Position numbers and translations under genes: made by a program
In this document: piece by piece, positions 10,139-18,914 of the stretch
Position numbering within the stretch: position 1 is the first letter of the stretch
Layout: each line of letters begins with the position of its first letter
DNA from: Actinoallomurus sp963799975
GTDB lineage: Bacteria > Actinomycetota > Actinomycetes > Streptosporangiales > Streptosporangiaceae
Length of the DNA: 64,000 nucleotides
Reading direction: 5' to 3'
Assembly: GCA_963799975.1 (NCBI GenBank)
Contig: CAWCZF010000006.1
Coordinates: 2,108,001-2,172,000, forward strand
Notes under the pieces: model-generated
The model's database searches: none
The model's input: the letters and a program-made list of their open reading frames with translations, nothing else
Told to the model about the DNA's origin: nothing

Positions 10139-11184
10139 ATGCCCCGTATCCAGGGGTTTGAGGCGTATCGCCTGGCGATGCCGCGCGGCCGCCGGCCGGA
10201 GAGCATTCTCGTCCGGGTCACCGCCGAGGACGGCCTCGCCGGCTGGGGCGAGACGGCCGGGTCCGGCGTCTGCTGGTCCGACATCGAAGAACGCGTCGGC
10301 CCGGCGCTGCTCGGTCTCGACTGGGATCTGCCCGAGGAGGTCGTCGGCGTCGGCGGCCTGGGCGGCAGCGCGGCCGCGTCTGCGACCGACATCGCCTGCT
10401 GGGACTTGTGGTGCCGCCGGCAGGGCAGCCCGCTGTCCCACTCGCTCGGCGGCACGCGCACCTCGATCATGGCGGGCGCCCGGCTGGAGCGCCGAGCCCG
10501 CGCTGGACGTGCTGCTGACGCGGGTCAACCGTCTCGTCGGCGCGGGCTACACGCGGGTGACGCTCGCCGTGCGCCCGGGCTGGGACGTCGAGCCCGTGCG
10601 CGCCGTGCGCCACGCGTTCCCCGCCATCGCGCTCCAGGCCGACGCGGGCGAGGCCTACACCGAGTCGCCCGAGCACCTCGGCGCGCTCCGTGCCCTCGAC
10701 TCCTATGGCCTGCTGGCGATCGAGCGGCCGTTCACGTGCGGCGACCTGGCCGCGTACGCGCGGTTGCAGCGGTCGGTCGGCACGGCGGTGTGCCTGGATC
10801 CGGCGGACGTCGAGACGGTCGACTCGGCCATCGCGATGGACGCCGGCCGGATGCTGGGCCTGCGCATCGGCCGGCTGGGCGGCCTGACCGCCGCCCGCAG
10901 CGCGCACGACCGCGCGCTGGCGGCCGGCTGGCAGGCGTGGTGCGGCGGCGCGGACGGCTTCGGCGTCGGGCCAGGCGGCCGCGGTGGCTCTGGCCAGCCT
11001 GCCGGGCTGCGACCTGCCGAGCGACGTGACCGAGACCCCGGCGGCGACCGCCGTCGTGTCCCCGCACGTGAGCGTGCACGGCGGCGTCGTCGCGGTACCC
11101 CTCACCCAGCCGGGGCTGGGCCACGACATCGACGAGACGCGGGTGGCACGGCTCGCACGCCAGACGCTCCGTATCCCCGCCTGA
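10139..11184 (+). CDS. Enolase-superfamily OSBS/NSAR-like protein lacking catalytic lysines, two frameshifts
   Basis: About 347 residues that align well with o-succinylbenzoate synthase / N-succinylamino acid racemase: PGWDVEPVRAVR, LQADAGEAYT, LLAIERP, CLDPADVE, GRLGG, WCGG and ASLPGCDLPSDV are recognisable in order. The three metal ligands (Asp in LQAD, Glu in AIERP, Asp in CLD) are kept. However the KxK motif before PGWD reads TLA-VR, and the second catalytic Lys (normally IKPGRVGG) is Arg in LRIGRLGG, so both acid/base lysines are absent. The frame shifts twice, each like one extra base, at ~10490 and ~10971. It may be a degenerate or repurposed protein. Its 3' end overlaps the convergent YdcF-like gene by 83 bp. 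Confidence 0.7.
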
Positions 11185-11761
11185 GGGCGCCGAGGCCGCG
11201 AAGCGTCCAGAGTCCGTACAGGGCCAGCAGCGGTTTGACGACCGTCCACTCGCCGGGGCGGTAGTCGTCCGCGCGCACGAGCCGCTGGGCGAGATCAGGG
11301 CGCTGCCGCCACAGGTACGCGCGGGCCTTGAGCGCGTGAGCCGGCTGGGAGACGATCTTGATGCGGTCGACGTCCTCGAGTAGCGGGATCACGTTCGTGA
11401 CGTTCTCCCATGTAGTCACGCTTTGGTCTTCGAGGAGCACCACGCCGTCGAACTCCAGCACCGACTTCGCGTAGTCGGCCATCAACCGGGCCTCCGCGGC
11501 CCCACCACTGGTCTCACCGCCGCTGAATATCACGCAGGTCTCACGCGCACTGTCGGCGGCGACGGAGCGGATGCCCGCACGGACTCGCCAGCGGTTGACG
11601 AAGTTCGCGGTCGCCTGGGGGTTCCGGTAACCGAGCACGACCACGGCCTCGACGGCGCCCCCGTTGTGCTCCGCGAGAGATCGAGACCAGCGCCGGTTCA
11701 CCCACTCACCCCAGGCCAGGACCACGGCCCCACCTACCAGCAATCCGCTCCCTCGCCGCAT
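11102..11761 (-). CDS. YdcF-like DUF218 membrane-anchored protein
   Basis: A 219-residue protein with one N-terminal hydrophobic segment (SGLLVGGAVVLAWGEW) followed by a DUF218 domain: VVVLGY, FSGGETSGGAAEARLMADYA, LLEDQSVTTWENVTNV and IVSQPAHALKARAYL are typical blocks (the E-D-x-S-x-T-W-E-N motif is the family signature). DUF218 proteins bind nucleotide cofactors or have been linked to envelope functions; the precise role is unknown. The last ~27 residues overlap the end of the convergent OSBS-like gene and look non-conserved. Confidence 0.75.
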   Translation of the reverse strand: MRRGSGLLVGGAVVLAWGEWVNRRWSRSLAEHNGGAVEAVVVLGYRNPQATANFVNRWRVRAGIRSVAADSARETCVIFSGGETSGGAAEARLMADYAKSVLEFDGVVLLEDQSVTTWENVTNVIPLLEDVDRIKIVSQPAHALKARAYLWRQRPDLAQRLVRADDYRPGEWTVVKPLLALYGLWTLRGLGALRRGYGASGVRAVPPASRRCRGPAPAG

Positions 11762-11886
11762 CCAGCGACTCTAAAGCACGCACATTCCACCGATTCCGCC
11801 CGCTGACCCCGCATAATGCTTGGCCGCAAGGCAAATACTTCGGCCGACACCGCGCCGCGCCGCGCGGCGCGGTGGATGATTCGAGC

Positions 11887-12453
11887 ATGGAACCCCTTCC
11901 GAGCGCGGTGTGGGTGGTGGCCGGCCCCCCGGGCAGCGGAAAGTCGACGGTCGCCGGACTGCTCCTGTCCCGGCTGCGGCCCGTGCCCGCGCTGCTGGAC
12001 AAGGACACCCTCTACGGCTCCTTCGTCTCGGCGACGCTGCGCGCGGCCGGCCGTCCCGAGGACGAGCGCGAGGGCTCCTGGTACGACGAGCACGTCAAAC
12101 GGCACGAGTACGCCGGGATGACGGCCACCGCACGCGAGATCCGCTCGCACGGCTGCCCGGTGCTGCTCAGCGGGCCCTTCACGACCCAGATCCATGTGCC
12201 CGGGCGATGGCGCGCCTGGGCCGGCGAGCTGGGCGGTTCGCCGGTGCACCTGGTCTGGGTGCGAACGGACCGCGAGACCCTGCGCCAGCGCCTGAAGGAC
12301 CGCGGCCTCGAACGCGACGCGCGCAAGCTCGACCGGTTCGAGGAGTTCGCCGACGCCGTACGCGTCGGTGAGCCGCCGCCGGTGCCGCACATCACGATCG
12401 ACAACCGCGCCGGCGCCCCTCCGCCGGCCGACCAGCTCGGCGAGCTCCTCTAG
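11887..12453 (+). CDS. Small P-loop kinase (AAA_33 / zeta-toxin-like ATP-binding protein)
   Basis: A 188-residue P-loop NTPase with Walker A GPPGSGKST at residues ~15-23, an LLDKDTLYGS block after strand 2 that resembles the substrate-binding Asp of shikimate/APS/zeta-type kinases, and a lid/VWV-x-RTDRETLRQRL arginine region. The fold suggests phosphorylation of a small metabolite, nucleotide or sugar, acting in the cytoplasm. No antitoxin-like gene is next to it, so a toxin role is not supported. ATG 11887 is preferred; an in-frame GTG at 11872 adds five residues. It is convergent with the Vps62-like gene. Confidence 0.7.
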   Translation: MEPLPSAVWVVAGPPGSGKSTVAGLLLSRLRPVPALLDKDTLYGSFVSATLRAAGRPEDEREGSWYDEHVKRHEYAGMTATAREIRSHGCPVLLSGPFTTQIHVPGRWRAWAGELGGSPVHLVWVRTDRETLRQRLKDRGLERDARKLDRFEEFADAVRVGEPPPVPHITIDNRAGAPPPADQLGELL

Positions 12454-12501
12454 GCCCGAGAGATCCTCGTTCGCCGGATCCCTCCGGCCGGGTCGGCCGC
12501 C

Positions 12502-14386
12502 CTAGCGGTGGAACAGCTCACGCAGGTTGACCACGAGCAGGACCCCGGCCACCGCGACCATCGGGACCAGCAGCACGTACCGGCCGCCGTACGCCACCGC
12601 GAGGCCCAGCCCGGCCACCACGGCCACCGCCCCGGCCAGCACCAGCGACCCCGTCGCGAACGCCAGCAGCCGCCGCCGCGCCCACGCCTCCATCAGGACG
12701 AACAGGAACACCACCGCGGCGAGCAGGATCGCGACCGGCTCGTGCGGAACCACGAACACGCCGACGAGAGCCAGGACGAACAGCGGCGTGCTCAGTGCCG
12801 CCCAGGCGTTGAGGAAACGAGTCCGCTGGCCGCCGGTCGGGGTGTAGGGCACGTACGGCTCGCGCAGGTGCTCCTGCGGCCGCTCGGCCTCCGGCGGGCG
12901 GGCCAGCGTCGCCTCGTGGGCGGTGCGCTCCTCGTGCAGGTCCGTACGCGTGCGGACCAGCAGCCGCAGGGCGATCTCGGCCTTGGCCACCTCCGCCGCG
13001 CGGCGGCGCGCCAGGCCCCGCGCGTTCTCGTGGTGGGCCAGGGAGACCGCGGCCGCGCGCAGCCGCCGCAGCGCCTCACGATCACGTGCGATGCCGGCGT
13101 CGGCGCCGTCGATCTCCTCGTCCAGGACCGCGATACGGGCCCGCAGCTCACGCCGGTCGTCCTCGGGGTCGGGCGGGACCTTCTGCAAGCCCGGCCCAGC
13201 CGAGCGGATCCGCCCAGAGCGTGCGCACACGGCCGTCGCGGTCGTACCGCGGGCCGGCCGGCGCGCGCTCGCCGCCGACCCAGTCGCGGGTGTCGCGGCC
13301 CCACAGCCCGTGGTACGCCCCGACCCACGGCGTCTCGTCGGAGATCCGCACCGGATGCCAGGTGCGCGTGCGCGACGGGCCGACCTCCTCGCCGTTGCCC
13401 AGGGCGTAGTCGATGAACGGGATGCCGACGCCGCCGTGCCGCCGTCCCTCACGCAGCCAGGGGAACGCCACCGCCTTGACCCGCCGGGTGCCGCGCAGCA
13501 CCGGCCGCAGCCGCGCCGGGTTGACCGTGACGAGGTACTGGCCCTTCACGAACGCGCCGGAGTGCGAGCCCGCGCCCACGAAGATCACCGGATGGTCCCC
13601 GACGATCCGCAGGTCGGGATCGTCCCAGCGGCGGCGCAGGTCATCGCCCGCGCCGTCGTGCGCGGACACCGCCACCCACGCGGGCCGCAGGCCCCTGCCG
13701 GTCTCAGCGGTTTCATCGGGCCCGGCGGTCTCGGCGAGGTAGACCATGACCGCCTCCCAGTCCGCCTCGTGGTCGTTGACGCCGCTGAACGTCGTACGCC
13801 AGTCGTTCATGGCGTAGAGGAACCAGTACTGCAACACCACGTAGCCGCCCTCGCGTACGACGCGGCCGTAGTAGACGCAGTTCCCGGGGTCCATGCGGCG
13901 CTCGTACAGGTTGGCCGCCGCCGCGGCCACGCCGCCAGGGACCGACCCCCGCATGAACAGCGACGCGCGCAACAGCACGTCGAAGACCCGCCCGAACAGG
14001 CCGACCGCCGCCAGTCGCCCCGACTTGGCGATCGGCGGCCTCGCGTGGCCGTACCGGCGGACCTCCCTGCGGTTGAACGGCTCCTGTACGAGCAGCAGCG
14101 AAAGCCGCGAGTCCGCGTGGCGACCGGCCGTCTCGACCAGGACGTCGACGGTCAGCTCGCCCGCCGGGACGAGTGGTTCCTCACCGCGCCACAGCCCGCA
14201 GCAGCGCACGTAGTCCTCGACGCCGACGGGGAAGAACCGCTCGCCCTCCGTGTAGGCGAGGACGGGCTCGTACCGCCGCAACAGCGTCAGGTCCGCGTCC
14301 GGCTCCGGTCCGGAGTCCGGCTCTGTGCCCAGGCCGGGGTACGGGTCCGTGCCCGGCGCCCGCTCCGTCCCTCCGGCCTCAGTCAC
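12502..14386 (-). CDS. Vps62-like domain protein with coiled coil and C-terminal membrane helices, one frameshift
   Basis: A ~627-residue protein read across one frameshift near 13190 (DPLGWAGL then QKVPPDPEDD; behaves like one extra base). The first ~390 residues resemble the Vps62/DUF946 fold (LLRRYEPVLAYTEGERFFPV, YWFLYAMNDW, NDHEADWE, GAGSHSGAF, GIPFIDYALGNGEEVGP). A charged coiled coil follows (DDRRELRARIAVLDEEIDG onward) and then about four hydrophobic segments near the C-terminus (ALSTPLFVLALVGVFVV, VAILLAAVVFLFVLM, LVLAGAVAVVAGLGLAV, YVLLVPMVAVAGVLLVV). Similar proteins are found in Streptomyces and relatives without assigned function. ATG 14386 heads the conserved region. Two separate genes is the alternative, but no start or ribosome site is seen for the second part. 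Confidence 0.65.
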
Positions 14387-14523
14387 CGAATACCCCCGTA
14401 ACGGTCATCCGGCTGTTATACCGGACGGCCACAGTGCGTGAAGCACCCGTCTTGGAGGTGCATGAACGCTTCCTCCCGGGGTACCCCGTATCCGCCTTAC
14501 CCGTCCAGGGAGTTGATCGTACG

Positions 14524-15378
14524 ATGACCACCACGCTACGAGTTCCGCGCAGTCGTGGCGCCCTCAGCGGGCTGCTGCTCGTACTGCTCGGCCTGTGGGG
14601 GGCGCTCATGCCCCTCATCGGGCCTTATTTCCACTTCGGCTTCACCCCCGACAAGGCGTGGCACTTCACGTCCGGTCGTGTCTGGCTTCAGATCATGCCC
14701 GGTCTCGGCGTCTTCTTCGGCGGCCTGATCGCGCTCGGCAGCGCCAACCGCGCCTTCGCGGCGCTGGGCGCCTGGCTGGCCGCGGCCGGCGGCGCGTGGT
14801 TCGCGATCGGCGTGCCGCTCAGCGGGCTGTGGGCCGACCAGGGCCGCACCCAGCTCGGCCGGGCCGTCGGCAGCAGCTCGCGCCAGGTGGCCGAGAACCT
14901 CATGCTGCTGTACGGCCTGGGCGTCGTCTCGGTCTTCCTCGCCGCCGTCGCCCTGGGCCGCCTCGCGGTCGTCGGGGTGAAGGACGCACGACTGGCCGAG
15001 GAGGCCGCCGCCGACCAGACCGCCGAGCAGGACGCCGAGCGAGACGCCGGTCAGACCGCCGAGCTGGACCCGCGGCGAGATGTACGGCGGGACGCCGATC
15101 CGGCGACGCGCGCACCGGCCGCCGAGGAGGCTCCCGCGCTGGAGCCGTCCTCCGGGCCGCGCCCGCCGTTGCAGCGGCGGTTCCGCAACCGGCGGGACCG
15201 CGGCGACCAGCAGGGCCGCGCCGTGCCGCCGGCGCCGCAGGGGCCGTGGCCGGAGACGGTTCCGGCCACGCCGAACGAGATGTCGCCGCAGACCACGAGC
15301 CCGTCCGACGTCAAGGTCGCGGGCGAGCACACCGGCGAGAACCGCCGTCCCACCGGCCGCCCGGGGGCGAGCGCCTGA
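14524..15378 (+). CDS. Predicted four-helix membrane protein with charged C-terminal tail
   Basis: A 284-residue protein. Four hydrophobic segments occupy residues ~12-33, 58-76, 82-102 and 130-152; the rest is an Ala/Asp/Glu/Pro-rich tail, probably cytoplasmic and disordered. The core (GPYFHFGFTPDKAWHFT, GRVWLQIMPG) resembles a family of uncharacterised actinomycete membrane proteins. ATG 14524 is chosen because hydrophobic conserved sequence starts here; the frame is open further upstream but only in a region overlapping the opposite-strand gene. It is convergent with the WYL regulator and separated from it by a strong hairpin. No function can be assigned. Confidence 0.7.
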   Translation: MTTTLRVPRSRGALSGLLLVLLGLWGALMPLIGPYFHFGFTPDKAWHFTSGRVWLQIMPGLGVFFGGLIALGSANRAFAALGAWLAAAGGAWFAIGVPLSGLWADQGRTQLGRAVGSSSRQVAENLMLLYGLGVVSVFLAAVALGRLAVVGVKDARLAEEAAADQTAEQDAERDAGQTAELDPRRDVRRDADPATRAPAAEEAPALEPSSGPRPPLQRRFRNRRDRGDQQGRAVPPAPQGPWPETVPATPNEMSPQTTSPSDVKVAGEHTGENRRPTGRPGASA

Positions 15379-15399
15379 CCCTTCCCACGGCACCGCCCC

Positions 15400-15430
15400 G
15401 GCCCCGTCCGCGCTCGCCGCGGGCGGGGCC
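15400..15430. terminator. Bidirectional hairpin terminator
   Basis: A 13-bp stem, GGCCCCGTCCGCG / CGCGGGCGGGGCC, with one G-T type mismatch and a 5-base loop lies between two convergent genes (membrane protein and WYL regulator), where a two-way terminator is expected. Confidence 0.75.
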
Positions 15431-15486
15431 GCCACTCGCCCGGCCGCACCCCCGCCGGCGGGCCCCGGCACGCGGGCGCCCAGGGA

Positions 15487-16464
15487 TCAGCTACCGCCGT
15501 ACAGGTCGAGCACGGCACGGGCGGACGCGGTGACGAGGGCGCGGAGTTCGGGTGGTTCCAGCACCTCGGCGTCCCCGCCGAACCTCATCAGCTCCACGTG
15601 CGCGTGCCGGATGGACTCGATCGGGATCACCGTGCGTACCCAGCCCGCCTCGTCGGGTTCGCCCGCGTTGTCGCGGGCGGCCTGGATCACCGCGGGCGTG
15701 AGCAGGGCGAGCAGCCGGCGCATTCCCTCGGGTGAGAAGCGCACGACCGCCTCGCCGGAGAACATGTTGCGGTGGAACCGGTCGAGGTAGGCCTGCCAGA
15801 ACGCGGCGAGGTCGAAGCCCGCCGGCCGCTCGAAGACCTCATCCAGGGTCTCCAGGCTCAGGACGCGGTCGACGCGGTACGTACGCTCGCCCCCGTCGGA
15901 CCGGGCGATGAGGTACCAGTTGCCCGCCTTGAGCACGAGCCCGAGCGGTTCGAGCGTGCGGGTCACCGGCGCCGGTGACCGCCAGCGGCGGTAGCCGACG
16001 CTGATCCGGCGCTGGTTCCACACGGCGTCGGCGACGGCGGACAGGTACGGCGTCGGGTCTCCGCCGTGGAACCAGCCCGGCACGTCCAGGTGGAAGCGCT
16101 CGCGTACGCGCCCGGCGCGCTCGGCCATCCCCTTGGGCATCGCGGCCAGCAGCTTGAGCTCGGCCGCGGCCAGCACGGCACCGAGCCCCAGGTCGGCGGC
16201 CGGGCCCGGCATGCCGGTGAAGAACAGCGACTCCGCCTCGGCGGCGGTCAGGCCGGTGAGGCGGGTCCGGTAGCCGTCGAGCAGCTGGTAGCCCCCGGCC
16301 GGCCCGCGGTCGGCGTACACCGGCACGCCCGCCGCGGACAGCGACTCCACGTCACGGTAGATCGTCCGCAGGGACACCTCGAGCTCGTCCGCCAGCTCCT
16401 GCGCGGTCATCCGCCCCCGCGCCTGTAGCAGCAGAAGCAGGGAGACCAGCCGGCTCGCACGCAT
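15487..16464 (-). CDS. WYL-domain transcriptional regulator (YafY type)
   Basis: A 325-residue regulator with an N-terminal DeoR-like winged helix (MRASRLVSLLLLLQARGRMT, TAQELADELEVSLRTIYRDVESL), a WYL domain around residues 140-215 (ISVGYRRW, EPLGLVLKAGNWYLIAR, TYRVDRV) and a C-terminal WCX extension. WYL proteins bind nucleic acid or nucleotide ligands; in actinomycetes they regulate DNA-damage, metabolic or defence genes. The start ATG 16464 is standard for the family. The closest gene on the same strand is the oxidoreductase upstream (112 bp gap). Confidence 0.88.
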   Translation of the reverse strand: MRASRLVSLLLLLQARGRMTAQELADELEVSLRTIYRDVESLSAAGVPVYADRGPAGGYQLLDGYRTRLTGLTAAEAESLFFTGMPGPAADLGLGAVLAAAELKLLAAMPKGMAERAGRVRERFHLDVPGWFHGGDPTPYLSAVADAVWNQRRISVGYRRWRSPAPVTRTLEPLGLVLKAGNWYLIARSDGGERTYRVDRVLSLETLDEVFERPAGFDLAAFWQAYLDRFHRNMFSGEAVVRFSPEGMRRLLALLTPAVIQAARDNAGEPDEAGWVRTVIPIESIRHAHVELMRFGGDAEVLEPPELRALVTASARAVLDLYGGS

Positions 16465-16575
16465 GCGCCCTAGCCTGCCCGCCGGGGCGCCGCGGGGCCC
16501 GTGTCACCGTCGTTGACCAGGCGGAAGCCGCACTCGGTCAGCGTTATGCCGTCCATGTTCTGATTGTGACGGATG

Positions 16576-17484
16576 TCAGATGACGATCACCGTCTTGCCC
16601 CGCGCTTTTCCGGCGCGGCTGCGGGCGAGGGCCTCCGGAGCCTGCGCCAGCGTCACGGTGTCGCCGATGATCACTCGGAGGTGCCCGGCGTCGATCTCGC
16701 GGGCGAGGCGCACCAGGAGGCCGGCGTCGGCGGCGCTGCTGAAGTTGGCCGCCTCGACGCCGGGCAGGCCCTCCTCGGGCACCGCGAACACCGGGCTGAG
16801 GACGATGCCGCCCAGCCGGATCGCCGGCAGCAGGCCGCGCAGCCGCTCGGCGTCGCTCACCAGGTCGATGACCGCGTCCACCTGCGGATCCACCTGCTCG
16901 GCGATCGGGCCGGCGGTGTGGTCGATGATCTGGGTGGCGCCCAGGGCCCGCATCAGGTCGGCCTTCTCCTCCGACGCGGTCGCCAGGACCGTGATGCCGC
17001 GCGCCGACGCGATCTGCGTCACGAAGGTGCCCACTCCCCCGGTGGCGCCGACGATCAGCAGCCGGTCGGCGTCGCCGACACGGTCGACCAGGTTGAGGGC
17101 GGTCATGCCCGCGGTCGGCACCGCGGCGGCCTCGCTCAGCGCGACGGTGCGCGGGGCGGCGGCGATCGCGTCGTGCGCGGCCACCGCCAGTTCGGCGTAG
17201 GACCCGCGGCCCTGCCGCGCCTTGCTGAACTGGCCGAAGACCGGATCGCCCGGCTGGTATCCGGTGACGTCCGCGCCGACCCGCTCGACGGTGCCCGCGC
17301 CGTCGGTGCCCACGATCAGCGGGAACGCCGCGTCCTTGATCGCCCCGTCGATGACCTTCCAGTCGAACGGGTTCAGCCCCGCCGCGGTCATGCGTACGAG
17401 AACCTCGCCGCGGCCGGGCTCGGGCACCGGCCGGTCGGTCATCTCGGGCTCGGTACCGAAGCCGGTGATGGTGACAGCTCGCAT
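16576..17484 (-). CDS. NADP-dependent medium-chain oxidoreductase (quinone reductase-like)
   Basis: A 302-residue medium-chain dehydrogenase/reductase without zinc-ligand cysteines, so of the quinone-oxidoreductase/zeta-crystallin branch. The N-terminal GroES-like part has GLNPFDWKVIDG and GTDGAGTVERVG; the Rossmann fold has LLIVGATGGVGTFVTQIA at about residue 140. It probably reduces quinones or enones with NADPH in the cytoplasm. ATG 17484 gives the usual MRAVTITGFG start. WYL regulator gene follows on the same strand, so a shared transcript is possible. Confidence 0.88.
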   Translation of the reverse strand: MRAVTITGFGTEPEMTDRPVPEPGRGEVLVRMTAAGLNPFDWKVIDGAIKDAAFPLIVGTDGAGTVERVGADVTGYQPGDPVFGQFSKARQGRGSYAELAVAAHDAIAAAPRTVALSEAAAVPTAGMTALNLVDRVGDADRLLIVGATGGVGTFVTQIASARGITVLATASEEKADLMRALGATQIIDHTAGPIAEQVDPQVDAVIDLVSDAERLRGLLPAIRLGGIVLSPVFAVPEEGLPGVEAANFSSAADAGLLVRLAREIDAGHLRVIIGDTVTLAQAPEALARSRAGKARGKTVIVI

Positions 17485-17854
17485 TCGTCCCCCCGAAACG
17501 TCAACGCCAACGGTCCATACCCCCGCCGTCCGGCCTCATCCTCCGGGATCCGGCCATGATCTTACTCTCGCCGTGGACCCGCCGTTGACCAGGAGAAAGT
17601 TTACCGACGCACGCCAAAAGATCAACGTAGGCACGGCTACCTCCGATCCCGCCGGCATGGTTTGGACCCGGTTCGGCAACCGCGCACTCCCCTGGTCAGG
17701 GCCGTCCCCACCGCTCCCCGGCGATGACCCGGCTTCGCGGTAAACGAGTTGTCCCGCCGGGATGCCGGCGGGCAGGGTGTCGACGGTGCTGGGAAGGCAG
17801 ATCGAGTCGCCCGTTGGCGGCGGTGCGCCGGCGAGCGCTGGAGGGAATACGAAC
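17485..17854. other. 370-bp intergenic region
   Basis: A non-coding stretch between the divergent oxidoreductase and streptogramin-lyase genes. It is a little less GC-rich (for example the AAAGTTTACC and AAAAGATCAACG parts near 17600-17625) and should contain both promoters. I see no convincing gene, hairpin or operator in it; a 106-codon opposite-strand frame there has no recognisable protein features. Confidence 0.5.
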
Positions 17855-18751
17855 ATGCGGCATTCCGATCACCCGATGGTCCGTGAGTTCCCGGTCGCGG
17901 ACGCGGCGGCCGGCCCCTACGGCATCACGACCGGGCCCGACGGCGCGCTGTGGCTCACGCTGGTCCACAGCGGTGAGATCGCTCGCCTGTCCGCCGGCGG
18001 TGAACTCAGCCGGTATCCCGTGGGTTCGCCGGAGTGCGGGCCCAGCATCATCGCCGCGGGCCCGGACGGGGCGGCACTGTGGTTCACCCGGTTCGCCGAC
18101 CACCACATCGGCCGCATCACCACCGATGGGACCCTTGCGGCCTTCGCGCTGCCCGAACCCGGCGGCCCCTTCGGGATCTGTGCGGGCGCGGACGGCGCCC
18201 TGTGGTTCACCGAGATGAACACCGGCCGGATCGGCCGCATCACCACCGACGGCCAGATCACCCACGTCGCTCTCCCCGCGCGGGAGACGTTCCCCTCGAT
18301 GATCGTCACCGGCCCCGACGAGGCACTGTGGTTCACGCTCAACCAGGCCGACGCCATCGGCCGTGTCGACCTCCACGGCGAGGTGACGATCCACCGGCTG
18401 CCCACCGCCGGCGCCGCACCGGTCGGCATCACGTGCGGAGCCGACGATGCGGTCTGGTTCACCGAGATCGCCGCGGGGCGGATCGGCAGGCTCGGTCTGG
18501 ACGGCACGATCCAGGAGTTCCCGCTGCCCGACCGGGACGCCAGACCACACGCCATCACCACGGCACGCTCCGGAGAGTGCTGGTTCACCGAATGGGGCGC
18601 GGGCCGCATCGGACGCATCACCCCCGCCGGTGTGATCACCGAGTACGACCTGCCCAACCCGTCATCGGAACCCCACGGCATCACCGTCGGCCCGGACGGT
18701 GCGCTGTGGACCGCACTGGAGACCGGAGCGGTCGCCCGGCTCGCCCCATGA
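17855..18751 (+). CDS. vgb: Streptogramin (virginiamycin B) lyase homologue
   Basis: A 298-residue protein, the same length as Staphylococcus Vgb (299), which linearises type B streptogramins by C-O bond cleavage at the depsipeptide ester using Mg2+. It is a seven-bladed propeller: the unit GPDGALWFTE...IGRITTDG recurs about every 42 residues. Family active-site segments are visible near the C-terminus: the RPHAIT His, the WFTEWGAGRIGRI Glu, the EPHGIT His and the final ALWTALETG Glu. ATG 17855 is preceded by GGAGG. In soil actinomycetes such genes may confer self or environmental resistance; a general lactonase-like role is the alternative. It is alone, divergent from the oxidoreductase. Confidence 0.85.
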   Translation: MRHSDHPMVREFPVADAAAGPYGITTGPDGALWLTLVHSGEIARLSAGGELSRYPVGSPECGPSIIAAGPDGAALWFTRFADHHIGRITTDGTLAAFALPEPGGPFGICAGADGALWFTEMNTGRIGRITTDGQITHVALPARETFPSMIVTGPDEALWFTLNQADAIGRVDLHGEVTIHRLPTAGAAPVGITCGADDAVWFTEIAAGRIGRLGLDGTIQEFPLPDRDARPHAITTARSGECWFTEWGAGRIGRITPAGVITEYDLPNPSSEPHGITVGPDGALWTALETGAVARLAP

Positions 18752-18914
18752 TCGGTCTTCCGGCACGCCGATCGGGCGGGAGCACGGCGTCGTGGCCGGG
18801 GGTGCCGGGTTCGGCGCGATGATCCCACTGTCCGCGCACTAGTAGCCTGCGGAGGGTGACGGTGGACGATTCTCGGCGCGCCCAGACGGTGCGGGGAGAG
18901 GGTGGCGGGGAACG

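Noticed and set aside
11887..12453. Zeta-type toxin of a toxin-antitoxin pair
   Set aside because: Walker A and fold fit many small kinases and no small antitoxin-like gene lies beside it.
17536..17856. A 106-codon minus-strand frame in the intergenic region
   Set aside because: No ribosome site or recognisable composition; lies in the expected divergent promoter region.
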